Source: Alistipes sp. (GTDB lineage Bacteria > Bacteroidota > Bacteroidia > Bacteroidales > Rikenellaceae). From it: DNA of 64,000 bases. The notes beneath the pieces are model-generated. The model was not told where the DNA came from. It did not search any database and saw nothing but the letters and a program-made list of their open reading frames with translations. Every line of letters begins with the position of its first letter. Within the stretch, counting starts at the first letter, position 1. The DNA is taken from NCBI GenBank assembly GCA_021201825.1, contig JAJQED010000017.1:124001-188000 (forward strand), written 5' to 3'. Shown one piece after another: positions 35,711 through 44,360 of this stretch. The position numbers were made by a program, and so were the translations under genes.

Positions 35711-37831
35711 ATGGAAGAAGTACAGCCAAAGCTCACCCAAAAAGATAACGCACAAGAAATTACATCGGCATATACAAACGGGACAACCGGCCCGGAAAAC
35801 CAATCCGCCGAAACGTCCGGTGCTCCCCTCCCCCGTAAGAAAAAACGGTTCGGGTTCGGCCGGATAATGGCTGTTCTCGGGTTGCTTCTACTTGGGTGGA
35901 TCACCTATACCGTCATCCGGGTCTACGTAACCCCGGACAGGAACCTCCGCCAAATTTATCTTGTGCCCGAGAATGCGGCGATCATAATCCGGTCGGCGGA
36001 ACCGGTACGGGACTGGCAGAAGTTCAGCTCCAGTGAGCCGTGGCAAAGGCTCAAGCAGGCCGAATCGTTCGCCGAGATCTCCGAGAATGTGGATGGCCTC
36101 GATTCGCTCTTACGAAGTAATAAGACCCTGATGTCACTCGTCGGGAAGCGGGACCTTACCGTTTCGCTCCATCCGGGCAAGGGCCGGGACTGGGATTTTC
36201 TGATCGTCATAGATCTGCGCAAGGCATCCAAACTGGAAATACTTAAAGACCAGGTGGAGAATATAATGAAGCTTGCTGGGAGTGATGTATCAAGGCGGAA
36301 CTACAACGATATCAATATCCTCGAGATGCGTGACCCCGACGGGCAGACGCTCTATTGCGCTTTCGTGGATAACCATTTCGTGGCTTCGTACTCCTCTTCC
36401 CTTCTTCATGCTTCCATAGACGAGCGGGGCAAGCCGAAGATCGGATTGGAAGAATCGTTCATTGAGGCGGAGAAGCTGGTCGGTTATAAAGGATTGTACC
36501 GGGTTTTCCTCAATTACTCCTACCTGCCCCGCTTCCTGTCCATCTACCTCGGTGCGATGGATGAGACCCTGCTGGCCATCTGCAACTCGATGGAATTTGC
36601 CGGGATGTGGCTCGATGCGGGAACCGAAAAGATCGAGCTCAAGGGTTATTCCCTGATGAAAGACATTGCCGACCCCTATGTCGCGGCGATCCTCGGGTCG
36701 GGAAAGAATAAGCTGAAAGTGATGGAATTCCTGCCTGCGCGTACCGCACTGTATGCGGACATCGGTTTCGATAACGCCTCGGCTTTCCTCAGGTCGCTGG
36801 AGGAAGCGATGCGGCAGTCGGGAACTCAAGGATACGACGATTATGTAAAAATGCGGGACCGGATAGAGAAGATGTTCCGTTTCTCGATCGAAAAGGATTT
36901 CTTCGGATGGATGGCCGGGGAGTTCGCCTATATCCAACTCGAACCGGGTTTGCTGGGGATGGACCCGGAAATGCTATTGGCCGTAAGGGCCAAAAACATC
37001 AAGGAGGCCCGCAGCAGTATGGCCAATATCGAGAAACGTATACGGGGTGCGTCGCCGATCAAGGTCAAGTCTGTGGAATATAAGGGTTACGACGTGAATT
37101 ACGTGGAACTCAAGGGATTTTTTCGCCTGTTCTTCGGCAAACTGTTCGACCGGTTCGAGAAGCCCTATTATACGTATGTGGGGGACTTTGTAGTGTTCAG
37201 CAACAAAGCGGCATCTATCCTGTCGTTCATCGAGGATGTTGAACAAAAGAACCTGCTGAGACACGACCCTGCATTCCGCAGTGCTATTTCCAAGGCATCG
37301 TCCTCTTCTACCTTTTTCCTTTATATGGACACCCATAAGTTCTACCCGCAGCTGCAGGGAATGCTCGCCCCGGAAACCTGGAACAATATAAAAGCCAACC
37401 GCGACGTACTTTTCGGCTTCCCGCGTATGATGATGCAGGTCACCGATGAGAAAGGTAAGGCCTCGCTGCAGATGGTAATAGAACATATTCCGTTCGGGAA
37501 CGGTCATGAAGTTTCGGTTATGGAGACTGTTGAAGAAGACCTGGACGATGCCGCGACCGATGACCGGGAACAAACCGAAAAAGAGTTGATGAGCGAACTC
37601 AAGAAGTTTTACGTCGAGAAATTCGAGGGAAATGTCCTGCGGGATTATTATGAGGATGGCTCTATTAAAAGCGAATCGGAGATAAAGAACGGCATGCGGC
37701 ACGGCCGTTACCGCGAATTCCATCCGAACGGGGCGCTCCGCCTGAGGGGTAAATACGTGAAAGGCTCTACTAAAGGAACCTGGAAATATTACACCGAAGA
37801 TGGTAAGTTCGACCGCAAGGAGAAAAAATAG
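35711..37831 (+). CDS. DUF3352 membrane-anchored protein with C-terminal MORN repeats
   Basis: 706 residues. A cytoplasmic N terminus (about 1-48, basic patch PRKKKRFGFG) is followed by one transmembrane helix (about 50-70) and a large extracytoplasmic alpha/beta region of DUF3352 type (about 80-590). A Glu/Asp-rich linker (about 600-630) leads to two or three MORN-like repeats (YYEDGSIKSESEIKNGMRHG; FHPNGALRLRGKYVKGSTKG), as in YwqK-type proteins. The function is unknown; the domain order suggests a periplasmic protein with a terminal interaction module. Confidence 0.78.
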   Translation: MEEVQPKLTQKDNAQEITSAYTNGTTGPENQSAETSGAPLPRKKKRFGFGRIMAVLGLLLLGWITYTVIRVYVTPDRNLRQIYLVPENAAIIIRSAEPVRDWQKFSSSEPWQRLKQAESFAEISENVDGLDSLLRSNKTLMSLVGKRDLTVSLHPGKGRDWDFLIVIDLRKASKLEILKDQVENIMKLAGSDVSRRNYNDINILEMRDPDGQTLYCAFVDNHFVASYSSSLLHASIDERGKPKIGLEESFIEAEKLVGYKGLYRVFLNYSYLPRFLSIYLGAMDETLLAICNSMEFAGMWLDAGTEKIELKGYSLMKDIADPYVAAILGSGKNKLKVMEFLPARTALYADIGFDNASAFLRSLEEAMRQSGTQGYDDYVKMRDRIEKMFRFSIEKDFFGWMAGEFAYIQLEPGLLGMDPEMLLAVRAKNIKEARSSMANIEKRIRGASPIKVKSVEYKGYDVNYVELKGFFRLFFGKLFDRFEKPYYTYVGDFVVFSNKAASILSFIEDVEQKNLLRHDPAFRSAISKASSSSTFFLYMDTHKFYPQLQGMLAPETWNNIKANRDVLFGFPRMMMQVTDEKGKASLQMVIEHIPFGNGHEVSVMETVEEDLDDAATDDREQTEKELMSELKKFYVEKFEGNVLRDYYEDGSIKSESEIKNGMRHGRYREFHPNGALRLRGKYVKGSTKGTWKYYTEDGKFDRKEKK

Positions 37832-37849
37832 CGTCCGGGCCGTTACGCT

Positions 37850-38656
37850 TTAAAGCAGCATTATCAGGCTCACGGCCATTATGAGCATACCGGTGATAAG
37901 CCCGTAAATGGATATGTGGTACTCGCCGTACTCGTGTGCGGCGGGCAGCAGTTCGTCGAAAGAGATATAGACCATTATCCCCGCGACGGCGGAGAAAGTG
38001 CAATAGAGCAACATTGGCGAGAGGAAAGGCATCAGGATCAGGTAGGCAACAATGGCCCCGACGGGTTCTGCAAGCCCGGAACAGAAAGAATACCAGAACG
38101 CCTTGCGGCGGCTCCCGGTTGCGTAATATATCGGCACGGACACGGCTATCCCCTCCGGGATATTATGTATGGCAATGGCTACGGCGATAGCAACCCCGAG
38201 CCTGGGTTCCTGGACCGTCGAGATAAACGTCGCAATACCCTCCGGGAAGTTATGCACGGCCAGTGCGATGGCCGTGATCAGTCCCATCCGGGCCAGCCGC
38301 TTTTCCTTTCCACCGGATGTATCGTGCAATTGTTCGACGCTGCGGAACTCATGGGGGTTTTCGACGGAGGGGACCAGCTTGTCTATAAGGGCGGCGATGG
38401 CTATACCGAGGAAAAAAGCTGTAACGGTAATAGTATCCCCCAACCTCTCCCCGTTGATTATCTGTAGCTCGATACGGGCCTTATATAACAGTTCCATAAA
38501 AGAAACGTATACCATGACGCCGGCCGACAACCCGAGCGAGAACGACAGGAATTTGCGGTTGGTATGGCGGGCAAAAAAAGCGATGGCACTACCTATCCCC
38601 GTAGCCAGGCCGGCGAACAGGGTAAGCAGGAACGCTATGAGTACCGTTTGGTTCAT
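37850..38656 (-). CDS. zupT: Zinc transporter ZupT (ZIP family)
   Basis: 268 residues with eight membrane helices. The ZIP metal-binding motifs are both intact: ALAVHNFPEGIATF in helix IV and AIAIHNIPEGIAVSVPIYYA in helix V, and FMELLYKARIEL follows helix II. A His-containing cytoplasmic loop lies near 105-120. It imports Zn2+ and other divalent metals. It is third in a leftward run purE - unknown - zupT with gaps of 4 and 28 bases. Confidence 0.93.
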   Translation of the reverse strand: MNQTVLIAFLLTLFAGLATGIGSAIAFFARHTNRKFLSFSLGLSAGVMVYVSFMELLYKARIELQIINGERLGDTITVTAFFLGIAIAALIDKLVPSVENPHEFRSVEQLHDTSGGKEKRLARMGLITAIALAVHNFPEGIATFISTVQEPRLGVAIAVAIAIHNIPEGIAVSVPIYYATGSRRKAFWYSFCSGLAEPVGAIVAYLILMPFLSPMLLYCTFSAVAGIMVYISFDELLPAAHEYGEYHISIYGLITGMLIMAVSLIMLL

Positions 38657-38684
38657 GGGTGCTTTACATTACAAAAACGATGCT

Positions 38685-39305
38685 TTATTTCGGGGCTCCC
38701 TCGGGGATGCCGTGTAAGAACCTTTGGAGAAGTTCATCGGTCTCGGAATCGTAAAATTCGAGTATGGCTTTCTGTTTGGCATCGGTCCCGGGTTTAGGTA
38801 AATAATACCGTAATTGTATCGGCTTTCCCCAAACAAGCAATAATGGAATGCTTTCATCGTTTTTTCCTTTCAAGCCCCCAGACCCTGTGAATGTGATCAA
38901 GCCGGTTTCGGGGTCGAAGCGGTAAGTTCCTTTATATTCACTGCTCAACCCCATTTTGTAGTTTCCCGAGACCCCTGTACTACCGGTCAGGATGCGGACC
39001 TTACCGCCCGGCAGTAAATAGAGATATTCGTATCTGTAAATCCCGGAACTGCTCATCCGGCGGTGGTTATCGTATGCGAAATCGCTCCACGGAGTCGAAA
39101 AGATATCGCTTAGATCGAAGACCTGCTCAAAGTCTTCCAAATTATCCGAATACCATATTCGTAATCTCATTTCCCTGGTAAACGATTGCCCATCATCGGA
39201 ATCCGGTATTCCGTCCGGTTCCTGTGCGGAAACTTCCGTAACCGTCAAAAGACCCATCAGGATAAGGGTCCCGATAACGCCCACCCGGCAGGAGTTGGAT
39301 CGCAT
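38685..39305 (-). CDS. Exported hypothetical protein
   Basis: 206 residues with a signal peptide (about 1-28, cut near VSAQE). The mature part contains repeated small beta-type segments: YLLPGGKVRILTGSTG, then YKGTYRFDPETGLITFTG. No lipobox. Not recognised. It follows purE by 4 bases and precedes zupT, so it is probably cotranscribed with both, yet the products share no evident pathway. Confidence 0.65.
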   Translation of the reverse strand: MRSNSCRVGVIGTLILMGLLTVTEVSAQEPDGIPDSDDGQSFTREMRLRIWYSDNLEDFEQVFDLSDIFSTPWSDFAYDNHRRMSSSGIYRYEYLYLLPGGKVRILTGSTGVSGNYKMGLSSEYKGTYRFDPETGLITFTGSGGLKGKNDESIPLLLVWGKPIQLRYYLPKPGTDAKQKAILEFYDSETDELLQRFLHGIPEGAPK

Positions 39306-39309
39306 CGGC

Positions 39310-39822
39310 TCAATTTACTTTATACGGCATCTGTACCGCCGCCAGTTCCTTATTTGCCGCGTCTATCTTAGCCGCCAGTTCCTTTTTGAAATCGATCACC
39401 TTTTCCCGGACCGCACCGTCACCCGTAGAGATGATCTGTGCGGCAAGGATCCCGGCATTACGCGCCCCGTCGAGGGCCACTGTCGCCACCGGTATTCCGG
39501 CGGGCATCTGGAGGATGGAAAGTACGCTGTCCCACCCGTCTATGGAATTGGAGGACTTGATCGGCACCCCGATAACGGGAAGCGGCGTGAACGCAGCAAT
39601 GACTCCCGGCAGGTGCGCCGCTCCGCCGGCACCTGCGATAATAACCTCGATCCCCCGCAAGTGGGCCTGCCGGGCAAAATCGGCCACCATCTCCGGCACC
39701 CTGTGGGCCGACAAGGCATTAATCTCGTACGGGATCTCAATTTCGGCCAGGAATTTGGCAGCCTGTTCCATTACCTTAAGGTCGGACGTACTGCCCATTA
39801 TGATGCTTACACGTGGTTTCAT
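39310..39822 (-). CDS. purE: N5-carboxyaminoimidazole ribonucleotide mutase
   Basis: 170 residues; moves the carboxyl group of N5-CAIR to CAIR in purine synthesis. Family motifs: SIIMGSTSDLKVMEQAAKFL, LSAHRVPEMVADFA, AGAGGAAHLPGVIAA and the C-terminal SILQMPAGIPVATVALD. The gene is divergent from hpt, sharing a palindromic promoter core. Confidence 0.95.
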   Translation of the reverse strand: MKPRVSIIMGSTSDLKVMEQAAKFLAEIEIPYEINALSAHRVPEMVADFARQAHLRGIEVIIAGAGGAAHLPGVIAAFTPLPVIGVPIKSSNSIDGWDSVLSILQMPAGIPVATVALDGARNAGILAAQIISTGDGAVREKVIDFKKELAAKIDAANKELAAVQMPYKVN

Positions 39823-39846
39823 AGATAAATTGGGATTTTAAATTGT

Positions 39847-39862
39847 TATCTTTGCAAAGTTA
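39847..39862. promoter_or_regulatory. Palindromic bidirectional promoter core of purE and hpt
   Basis: TATCTTTG (39847-39854, plus strand) abuts CAAAGTTA (39855-39862), which reads TAACTTTG on the minus strand. Both are full TAnnTTTG matches, giving a symmetrical TAnnTTTG-CAAAnnTA element between the divergent purine genes. No TTG sits at the standard -33 distance on either side. Confidence 0.6.
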
Positions 39863-39866
39863 ACAC

Positions 39867-39903
39867 AGCGGCCGGATTTCAAGTGTCCGGGCCGCCGTTT
39901 TTT
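39867..39903 (+). terminator. Hairpin with U-tract in the hpt leader (possible attenuator)
   Basis: AGCGGCCGGA (39867-39876) pairs with TCCGGGCCGC (39886-39895), allowing one bulge, and is followed by TTTTTT at 39898-39903. It lies downstream of the hpt promoter box and 29 bases before the hpt start, so it would end or pause transcription before the gene. Confidence 0.6.
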
Positions 39904-39931
39904 GAACCGTTACCATACAAACCCCTGCTTT

Positions 39932-40474
39932 ATGGAGAAATGCGTTACCCTTAAGGATAAGACTTTCGAACTTTTCATAACCTATGACCGGATACGGGAA
40001 GCGGTCGAAAACCTTGCCGCCCGGATAAACGAGGATTACAAAGGTAAGGAAACGCCTCTTTTCCTTGGAGTGCTGAACGGCTCGTTCATGTTCATGGCCG
40101 AACTGATGAAAAAGATAGAATTCCAGTGTGAAATGTCTTTCGTAAAACTGGTCTCCTACAGCGGAACCAAATCGACGGGTAAAGTCTCGGAACTTATAGG
40201 CCTGCAGGACAATGTGGCCGGACGCCATATCATAGTTGTGGAAGATATCGTGGATACGGGTGAAAGCATCGATCACCTTATGCGGTCGCTCGTGGGCCAT
40301 GAACCGGCGAGCGTCGAGGTGGCCACCCTGCTATTCAAGCCCGACGCATATAAAAAAGAAGTGCCGATCAAGTATCCCGCAATGTCTATACCGAACGATT
40401 TTATTGTCGGTTTCGGCCTGGATTACGACCAACTGGGACGTAACCTTAAAGATATTTACAAGATCAAAGGCTAA
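39932..40474 (+). CDS. hpt: Hypoxanthine phosphoribosyltransferase
   Basis: 180 residues from ATG 39932 (the frame is open to 39902). It salvages hypoxanthine and guanine to IMP and GMP using PRPP. The PRPP-binding motif is IIVVEDIVDTGESIDHL; LGVLNGSFMFMAELMKKI and VSYSGTKSTGKVSEL are typical loops. It is divergent from purE; queE follows 18 bases later. Confidence 0.93.
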   Translation: MEKCVTLKDKTFELFITYDRIREAVENLAARINEDYKGKETPLFLGVLNGSFMFMAELMKKIEFQCEMSFVKLVSYSGTKSTGKVSELIGLQDNVAGRHIIVVEDIVDTGESIDHLMRSLVGHEPASVEVATLLFKPDAYKKEVPIKYPAMSIPNDFIVGFGLDYDQLGRNLKDIYKIKG

Positions 40475-40492
40475 AAACCGCATTGTTCCCGG

Positions 40493-41143
40493 ATGGAAGA
40501 GAGGTTGATAATGGGGCGAATCCCGGAGGGGATACTGGACGGGGGGCGCAAACTTCCGCTCGTGGAGGATTTCTATACCATACAGGGCGAGGGTTACCAT
40601 ACGGGTAAGCCAGCCTATTTTATCCGGCTGGGAGGCTGCGACGTCGGCTGCCGCTGGTGTGACGCCAAGATGACATGGAACCCGGCGCTATACCCGCCGG
40701 TAGAGGTTGACGATATCATCCAGAGGGCCTGCTCCTATCCGGCCCGGGCGATCGTTATTACGGGCGGGGAACCGTTACTTTACCCGCTGGATTACCTTAC
40801 GGGGACTCTCAAAGACCGGGGTCTGGAAATCTTCCTGGAGACCTCCGGATCACAACCGTTATCGGGAGTTTTCGACTGGGTATGCCTATCCCCTAAAAAG
40901 CAACAGCCGCCGCTTGTCAAATCCCTTGCGCGGGCGGATGAGCTTAAAGTGATAATTTCACAACCGGACGACATTGTCTGGGCAGAGGAGAACGCGGCCC
41001 GGGTGAGGGCAGAATGTTTGCTCTATATGCAACCGGAATGGAGCCGCAGTGCCGAAACCACCCCGCTGATCGTGGACTACGTTAAGAAACACCCGCGCTG
41101 GAACATATCTATCCAGACACATAAATACATGCGCATACCATAA
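40493..41143 (+). CDS. queE: 7-carboxy-7-deazaguanine synthase
   Basis: Radical-SAM enzyme of 216 residues acting in queuosine/preQ0 synthesis. The substrate-binding YTIQGEGYHTGKPAYFIRL precedes the cluster triad CDVGCRWCDAK; ITGGEPLLYPL and LETSGSQPLSG are conserved loops. Start ATG 40493; ATG 40511 would remove six residues. Other queuosine genes are not in the window. Confidence 0.92.
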   Translation: MEERLIMGRIPEGILDGGRKLPLVEDFYTIQGEGYHTGKPAYFIRLGGCDVGCRWCDAKMTWNPALYPPVEVDDIIQRACSYPARAIVITGGEPLLYPLDYLTGTLKDRGLEIFLETSGSQPLSGVFDWVCLSPKKQQPPLVKSLARADELKVIISQPDDIVWAEENAARVRAECLLYMQPEWSRSAETTPLIVDYVKKHPRWNISIQTHKYMRIP

Positions 41144-41154
41144 AGCGGCAAACT

Positions 41155-41436
41155 ATGGCAGGAAAAGTTCTTAAAGACAGACGCATCTGGATACTGACAC
41201 TTGCGGTATTCGTACTGCTGCTGCTCTTTTTCGACCGCAACAACGTCATAGAACGCATCCGGCTCAAAAACCAGATTAGGGACCTCGAAACCCAACGGGA
41301 CTATTACCGGGAGCGTATCCGTGAAGACAGCCTGTTGATCGAGCGCCTAAAAGACGACGATTTCCTGGAAAAATTCGCCCGCGAAAACTACCTCATGAAA
41401 CGCGACAGCGATGTCGTCTTTATCATAACTAAATAA
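41155..41436 (+). CDS. FtsB/DivIC-like septum formation initiator
   Basis: 93 residues: a short basic N terminus, one membrane helix (about 11-27; ILTLAVFVLLLLFF) and a coiled coil (about 32-70; LKNQIRDLETQRDYYRERIR), then the conserved tail ending FLEKFARENYLMKRDSDVVF. This is the layout of DivIC/FtsB, which links division proteins across the inner membrane. It is 11 bases downstream of queE. Confidence 0.88.
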   Translation: MAGKVLKDRRIWILTLAVFVLLLLFFDRNNVIERIRLKNQIRDLETQRDYYRERIREDSLLIERLKDDDFLEKFARENYLMKRDSDVVFIITK

Positions 41437-41544
41437 GCCGGAATTCCTATCATATTCTTGCCAAGAATTACAGAACGTGCGAAAAGGGGTAAAGCCGATT
41501 CTACTGTAATGTGAACTTTCGGGAGTTATTTTCCATCATAATAC

Positions 41545-41581
41545 AAAACGGGCAGCAAAAATGATATTTGCCGCCCGTTTT
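41545..41581. terminator. Bidirectional terminator between the FtsB-like gene and lon
   Basis: AAAACGGGCAGCAAA pairs with TTTGCCGCCCGTTTT with one mismatch around a 7-base loop. A- and T-runs on both sides suit either strand. Confidence 0.8.
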
Positions 41582-41599
41582 GAAATGTATGAAATAATA

Positions 41600-44026
41600 T
41601 TATTTCATTAAGGCATATCCCAGTACGTCGTTATTATTGTTGACGTAATGAAAGTTGAGGCCCTGGATATATTCGGGTTTGATCTCCGAAATATCCTTAC
41701 GGTTGTCTTCACTGAGGACAAGCTCATGGATTCCGGCACGGCGGGCCGCAAGGATCTTTTCCTTAATGCCACCGACCGGCATGACACGGCCACGTAAGGT
41801 AGTCTCGCCCGTCATTGCGATACGTTCCTTGACTTTTTTGCCCGTGTAGGTCGACACCATCGAGGTGACCATCGTGATCCCGGCACTCGGGCCGTCCTTG
41901 GGTATGGCGCCCTCCGGGACATGGACATTGATGTCGTATTTTTCGAACAGTTCGCGGTCGATACCCAGTTCCTCGTAATGGGCCTTGACCCATTCGAAAG
42001 CTATCGTAGCCGATTCTTTCATCACGTCCCCGAGGTTACCCGTCAGGCACAGGCTCCCTTTTCCCGGGCTCAGGATAGACTCCACATATAGTATATCACC
42101 GCCGACTTCGGTCCAAGCAAGGCCGGTTACCACACCGGTAATACCACCTACTTCGTACTGTTCGTTGCGGAACTTGGGAAGCCCCAATATCCTTTCCACG
42201 TCTTCTGCTGAGAGCTCCGGGTTGAATTCCTCTTCGAAACCGATGTTCTTGGCACGGTGGCGCGCCAGCTTGGCAAGGTTCTTATCCAGGGTCCTGACCC
42301 CGGCCTCGCGGGTGTATTCGCTGATGATCTTTTCCATCAGCTCGGGCGATATTTTCAGGCTGTCGACCGGGACGCCGTGAGCTTCCAACTGTTTGGGAAG
42401 CAGGTGACGGATGCCTATCTGCACCTTTTCCTCCATGACGTAACCGGCTATGTTAATCATTTCCATACGGTCACGCAAGGCGGGACTGACATTGTTAATA
42501 TTGTTGGCCGTCGCAATGAACAATACCTTGGACAGGTCGTACTCGATATCGAGGTAGTTGTCGTGGAACGTGGTGTTCTGCTCCGGGTCGAGCACTTCCA
42601 AAAGTGCCGAAGAGGGGTCCCCGTGGTTCCCTACCCCGACCTTGTCCACCTCGTCGAGGATGATGACCGGGTTAGAAGAACCGCATTTCTTTATGGTCTG
42701 GATAATGCGGCCCGGCATGGCACCGATATAAGTCCGCCTGTGTCCGCGTATCTCGGCCTCATCGTGCAGACCACCGAGGGAAATACGGCCGAACTTACGG
42801 TTGAGCGCCTCGGCCACCGACTTGCCGAGCGAGGTCTTACCCACACCCGGAGGGCCGTAAAGGCAGATTATGGGGGACTTGAGGTCGCCTTTAAGTTTAA
42901 TTATGGCAAGGTGTTCCAGGATGCGTTCCTTAACCTCGTCCAACCCGAAATGGTCGTCGTCCAGCTGCTGCCGGGCGTGCTTGAGATCGAGGTTGTCCTT
43001 GGTGCATTCGTCCCACGGCAGGTCGAGCATCAGATTCAGATAGGTCATCTGCACCGAGTATTCGGCGATAGCCGGGTTCAGGCGCTCGAGTTTGCTCACC
43101 TCCTTTTCGAAAGTCTCGGCGATCTCCTTGCTCCATTTCTTTTCGGACGCCCGCTTACGCAGGTCGGCGATATCGCTCTCGGCCGGGTCCCCGCCCAGTT
43201 CCTCCTGAATGGTACGTATCTGCTGCTGAAAGTAATATTCCCTCTGCTGCTGGTCCAGATTGCGTTTTACCTTACTCTGTATCTCGCTTTTCAACTCGAC
43301 CAACTGCTGCTCCTTTACCAGAATTTCGAGCAGCCTGCGTGCCCGGGCCAACAGCCCCGGAGCCTCGAGCAGGTGCTGCCGGTCGGAATCCTCCAGATCG
43401 AGATTGGAGCAGATAAAGTTGATCAATCCCCTTTTGCTGTCGATATTCTTGATGGCGAAAGTAGCCTCCTTGGGCATCGACGGGGAGATATTGATAATAT
43501 TGAGCGCCACGTCGCGGATGGAATCCACAAGTGCGTCGAACTCCAGGTTGTTCTTCTCCGGAGAGGAATCCTTGAGCGGATTGATGGAAGCCTTGAAATA
43601 GGGCTCCGAAGCAATTATCCCCTGTATCTCTATCTTTTCGAGGCCGTGCAGGATAACCGTGAGGTTACCGTTGGGCATCTCGAGTATCTTAAGGATCCGG
43701 GCGGCCGTCCCTATCTTGTAAATATCTTCGGGACCGGGGTTCTCCACGTCGGCTTCACGTTGAAGCACCGCACCGAGTACGCCCCCGCCGCTCTCGACCT
43801 CTTTTACCAGTTTCATGCTCTTCTCTCGGCCCACCGTAATGGGGGTGATCGCGCCCGGGAAGAGCACCGAACTGCGCAGGGTCAGTATGGGGAGGATATC
43901 GGGCACGGCGACATTCTCCAGCACGTCGTCCTCATCGCCCGTGACGATCGGGATGACCTGGTGGCGCCCCTCCAGCATATCCGAAATTCCTGAAAATTCT
44001 TCTTCTATCTTATTCTTCTTACTCAT
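41600..44026 (-). CDS. lon: ATP-dependent protease Lon
   Basis: 808 residues from ATG 44026 (a longer frame reaches 44074). The N-terminal LON substrate-binding domain spans about 30-240. The AAA+ module has Walker A in [17 protein letters not shown] and Walker B in [13 protein letters not shown]. The protease domain carries the catalytic Ser in [11 protein letters not shown] and Lys in [11 protein letters not shown]. It degrades damaged and regulatory proteins in the cytoplasm. A near-consensus promoter lies upstream; no heat-shock operator was recognised. Confidence 0.97.
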   Translation of the reverse strand: MSKKNKIEEEFSGISDMLEGRHQVIPIVTGDEDDVLENVAVPDILPILTLRSSVLFPGAITPITVGREKSMKLVKEVESGGGVLGAVLQREADVENPGPEDIYKIGTAARILKILEMPNGNLTVILHGLEKIEIQGIIASEPYFKASINPLKDSSPEKNNLEFDALVDSIRDVALNIINISPSMPKEATFAIKNIDSKRGLINFICSNLDLEDSDRQHLLEAPGLLARARRLLEILVKEQQLVELKSEIQSKVKRNLDQQQREYYFQQQIRTIQEELGGDPAESDIADLRKRASEKKWSKEIAETFEKEVSKLERLNPAIAEYSVQMTYLNLMLDLPWDECTKDNLDLKHARQQLDDDHFGLDEVKERILEHLAIIKLKGDLKSPIICLYGPPGVGKTSLGKSVAEALNRKFGRISLGGLHDEAEIRGHRRTYIGAMPGRIIQTIKKCGSSNPVIILDEVDKVGVGNHGDPSSALLEVLDPEQNTTFHDNYLDIEYDLSKVLFIATANNINNVSPALRDRMEMINIAGYVMEEKVQIGIRHLLPKQLEAHGVPVDSLKISPELMEKIISEYTREAGVRTLDKNLAKLARHRAKNIGFEEEFNPELSAEDVERILGLPKFRNEQYEVGGITGVVTGLAWTEVGGDILYVESILSPGKGSLCLTGNLGDVMKESATIAFEWVKAHYEELGIDRELFEKYDINVHVPEGAIPKDGPSAGITMVTSMVSTYTGKKVKERIAMTGETTLRGRVMPVGGIKEKILAARRAGIHELVLSEDNRKDISEIKPEYIQGLNFHYVNNNNDVLGYALMK

Positions 44027-44043
44027 ATCGTTTCTTCTGATTG

Positions 44044-44075
44044 CAAAGGTAAGCTTTAACCGACATAATAGCAAA
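44044..44075 (-). promoter_or_regulatory. Promoter of lon (-33 TTTG, -7 TACCTTTG)
   Basis: On the minus strand TTTG (44075-44072) is separated by 20 bases from TACCTTTG (44051-44044), a full Bacteroidota promoter match. The start codon is 18 bases beyond the -7 box. Confidence 0.8.
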
Positions 44076-44185
44076 CCCGTTAAAGCCCTTATTGGTTTAC
44101 ATTTTTGCCCGGCAGGACACTTAATAAACGGGTGCCGGGGCCATAAAATTGCCGCAGGGGTAATACCATTCTAACGGCAAAATCC

Positions 44186-44193
44186 TATCTTTG
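44186..44193 (+). promoter_or_regulatory. Promoter -7 box of valS
   Basis: TATCTTTG matches TAnnTTTG. It leaves a leader of roughly 160 bases before the valS ATG. The leader contains a tandem repeat TGCAAATCGA (44192-44201 and 44203-44212), a T6 run and a GC-rich region able to fold. No further gene is seen in the lon-valS gap. Confidence 0.55.
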
Positions 44194-44360
44194 CAAATCG
44201 AATGCAAATCGACCGCCGGGCCTGTTTTTTGCCAAAATGACAGCTTTACGGCATAATTTGCCGCCCGGAGAGCGGACCGGATGTCACCGGCCATGGCTGC
44301 ACAGGGCGTTTTGTCATGCACCGAACCGCAAGTATAAAGTTAAGAACAGCACGAACGACT

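Noticed and set aside
42257-43993. Long open frame of 578 codons on the plus strand opposite lon
   Set aside because: It lies wholly antisense to lon, whose family motifs are complete. The composition (rich in Arg, His, Val, Leu) is that of a reverse-frame shadow.
44200-44360. T-box riboswitch ahead of valS
   Set aside because: No T-box consensus or antiterminator bulge sequence is visible, and T-boxes are not known in Bacteroidota.
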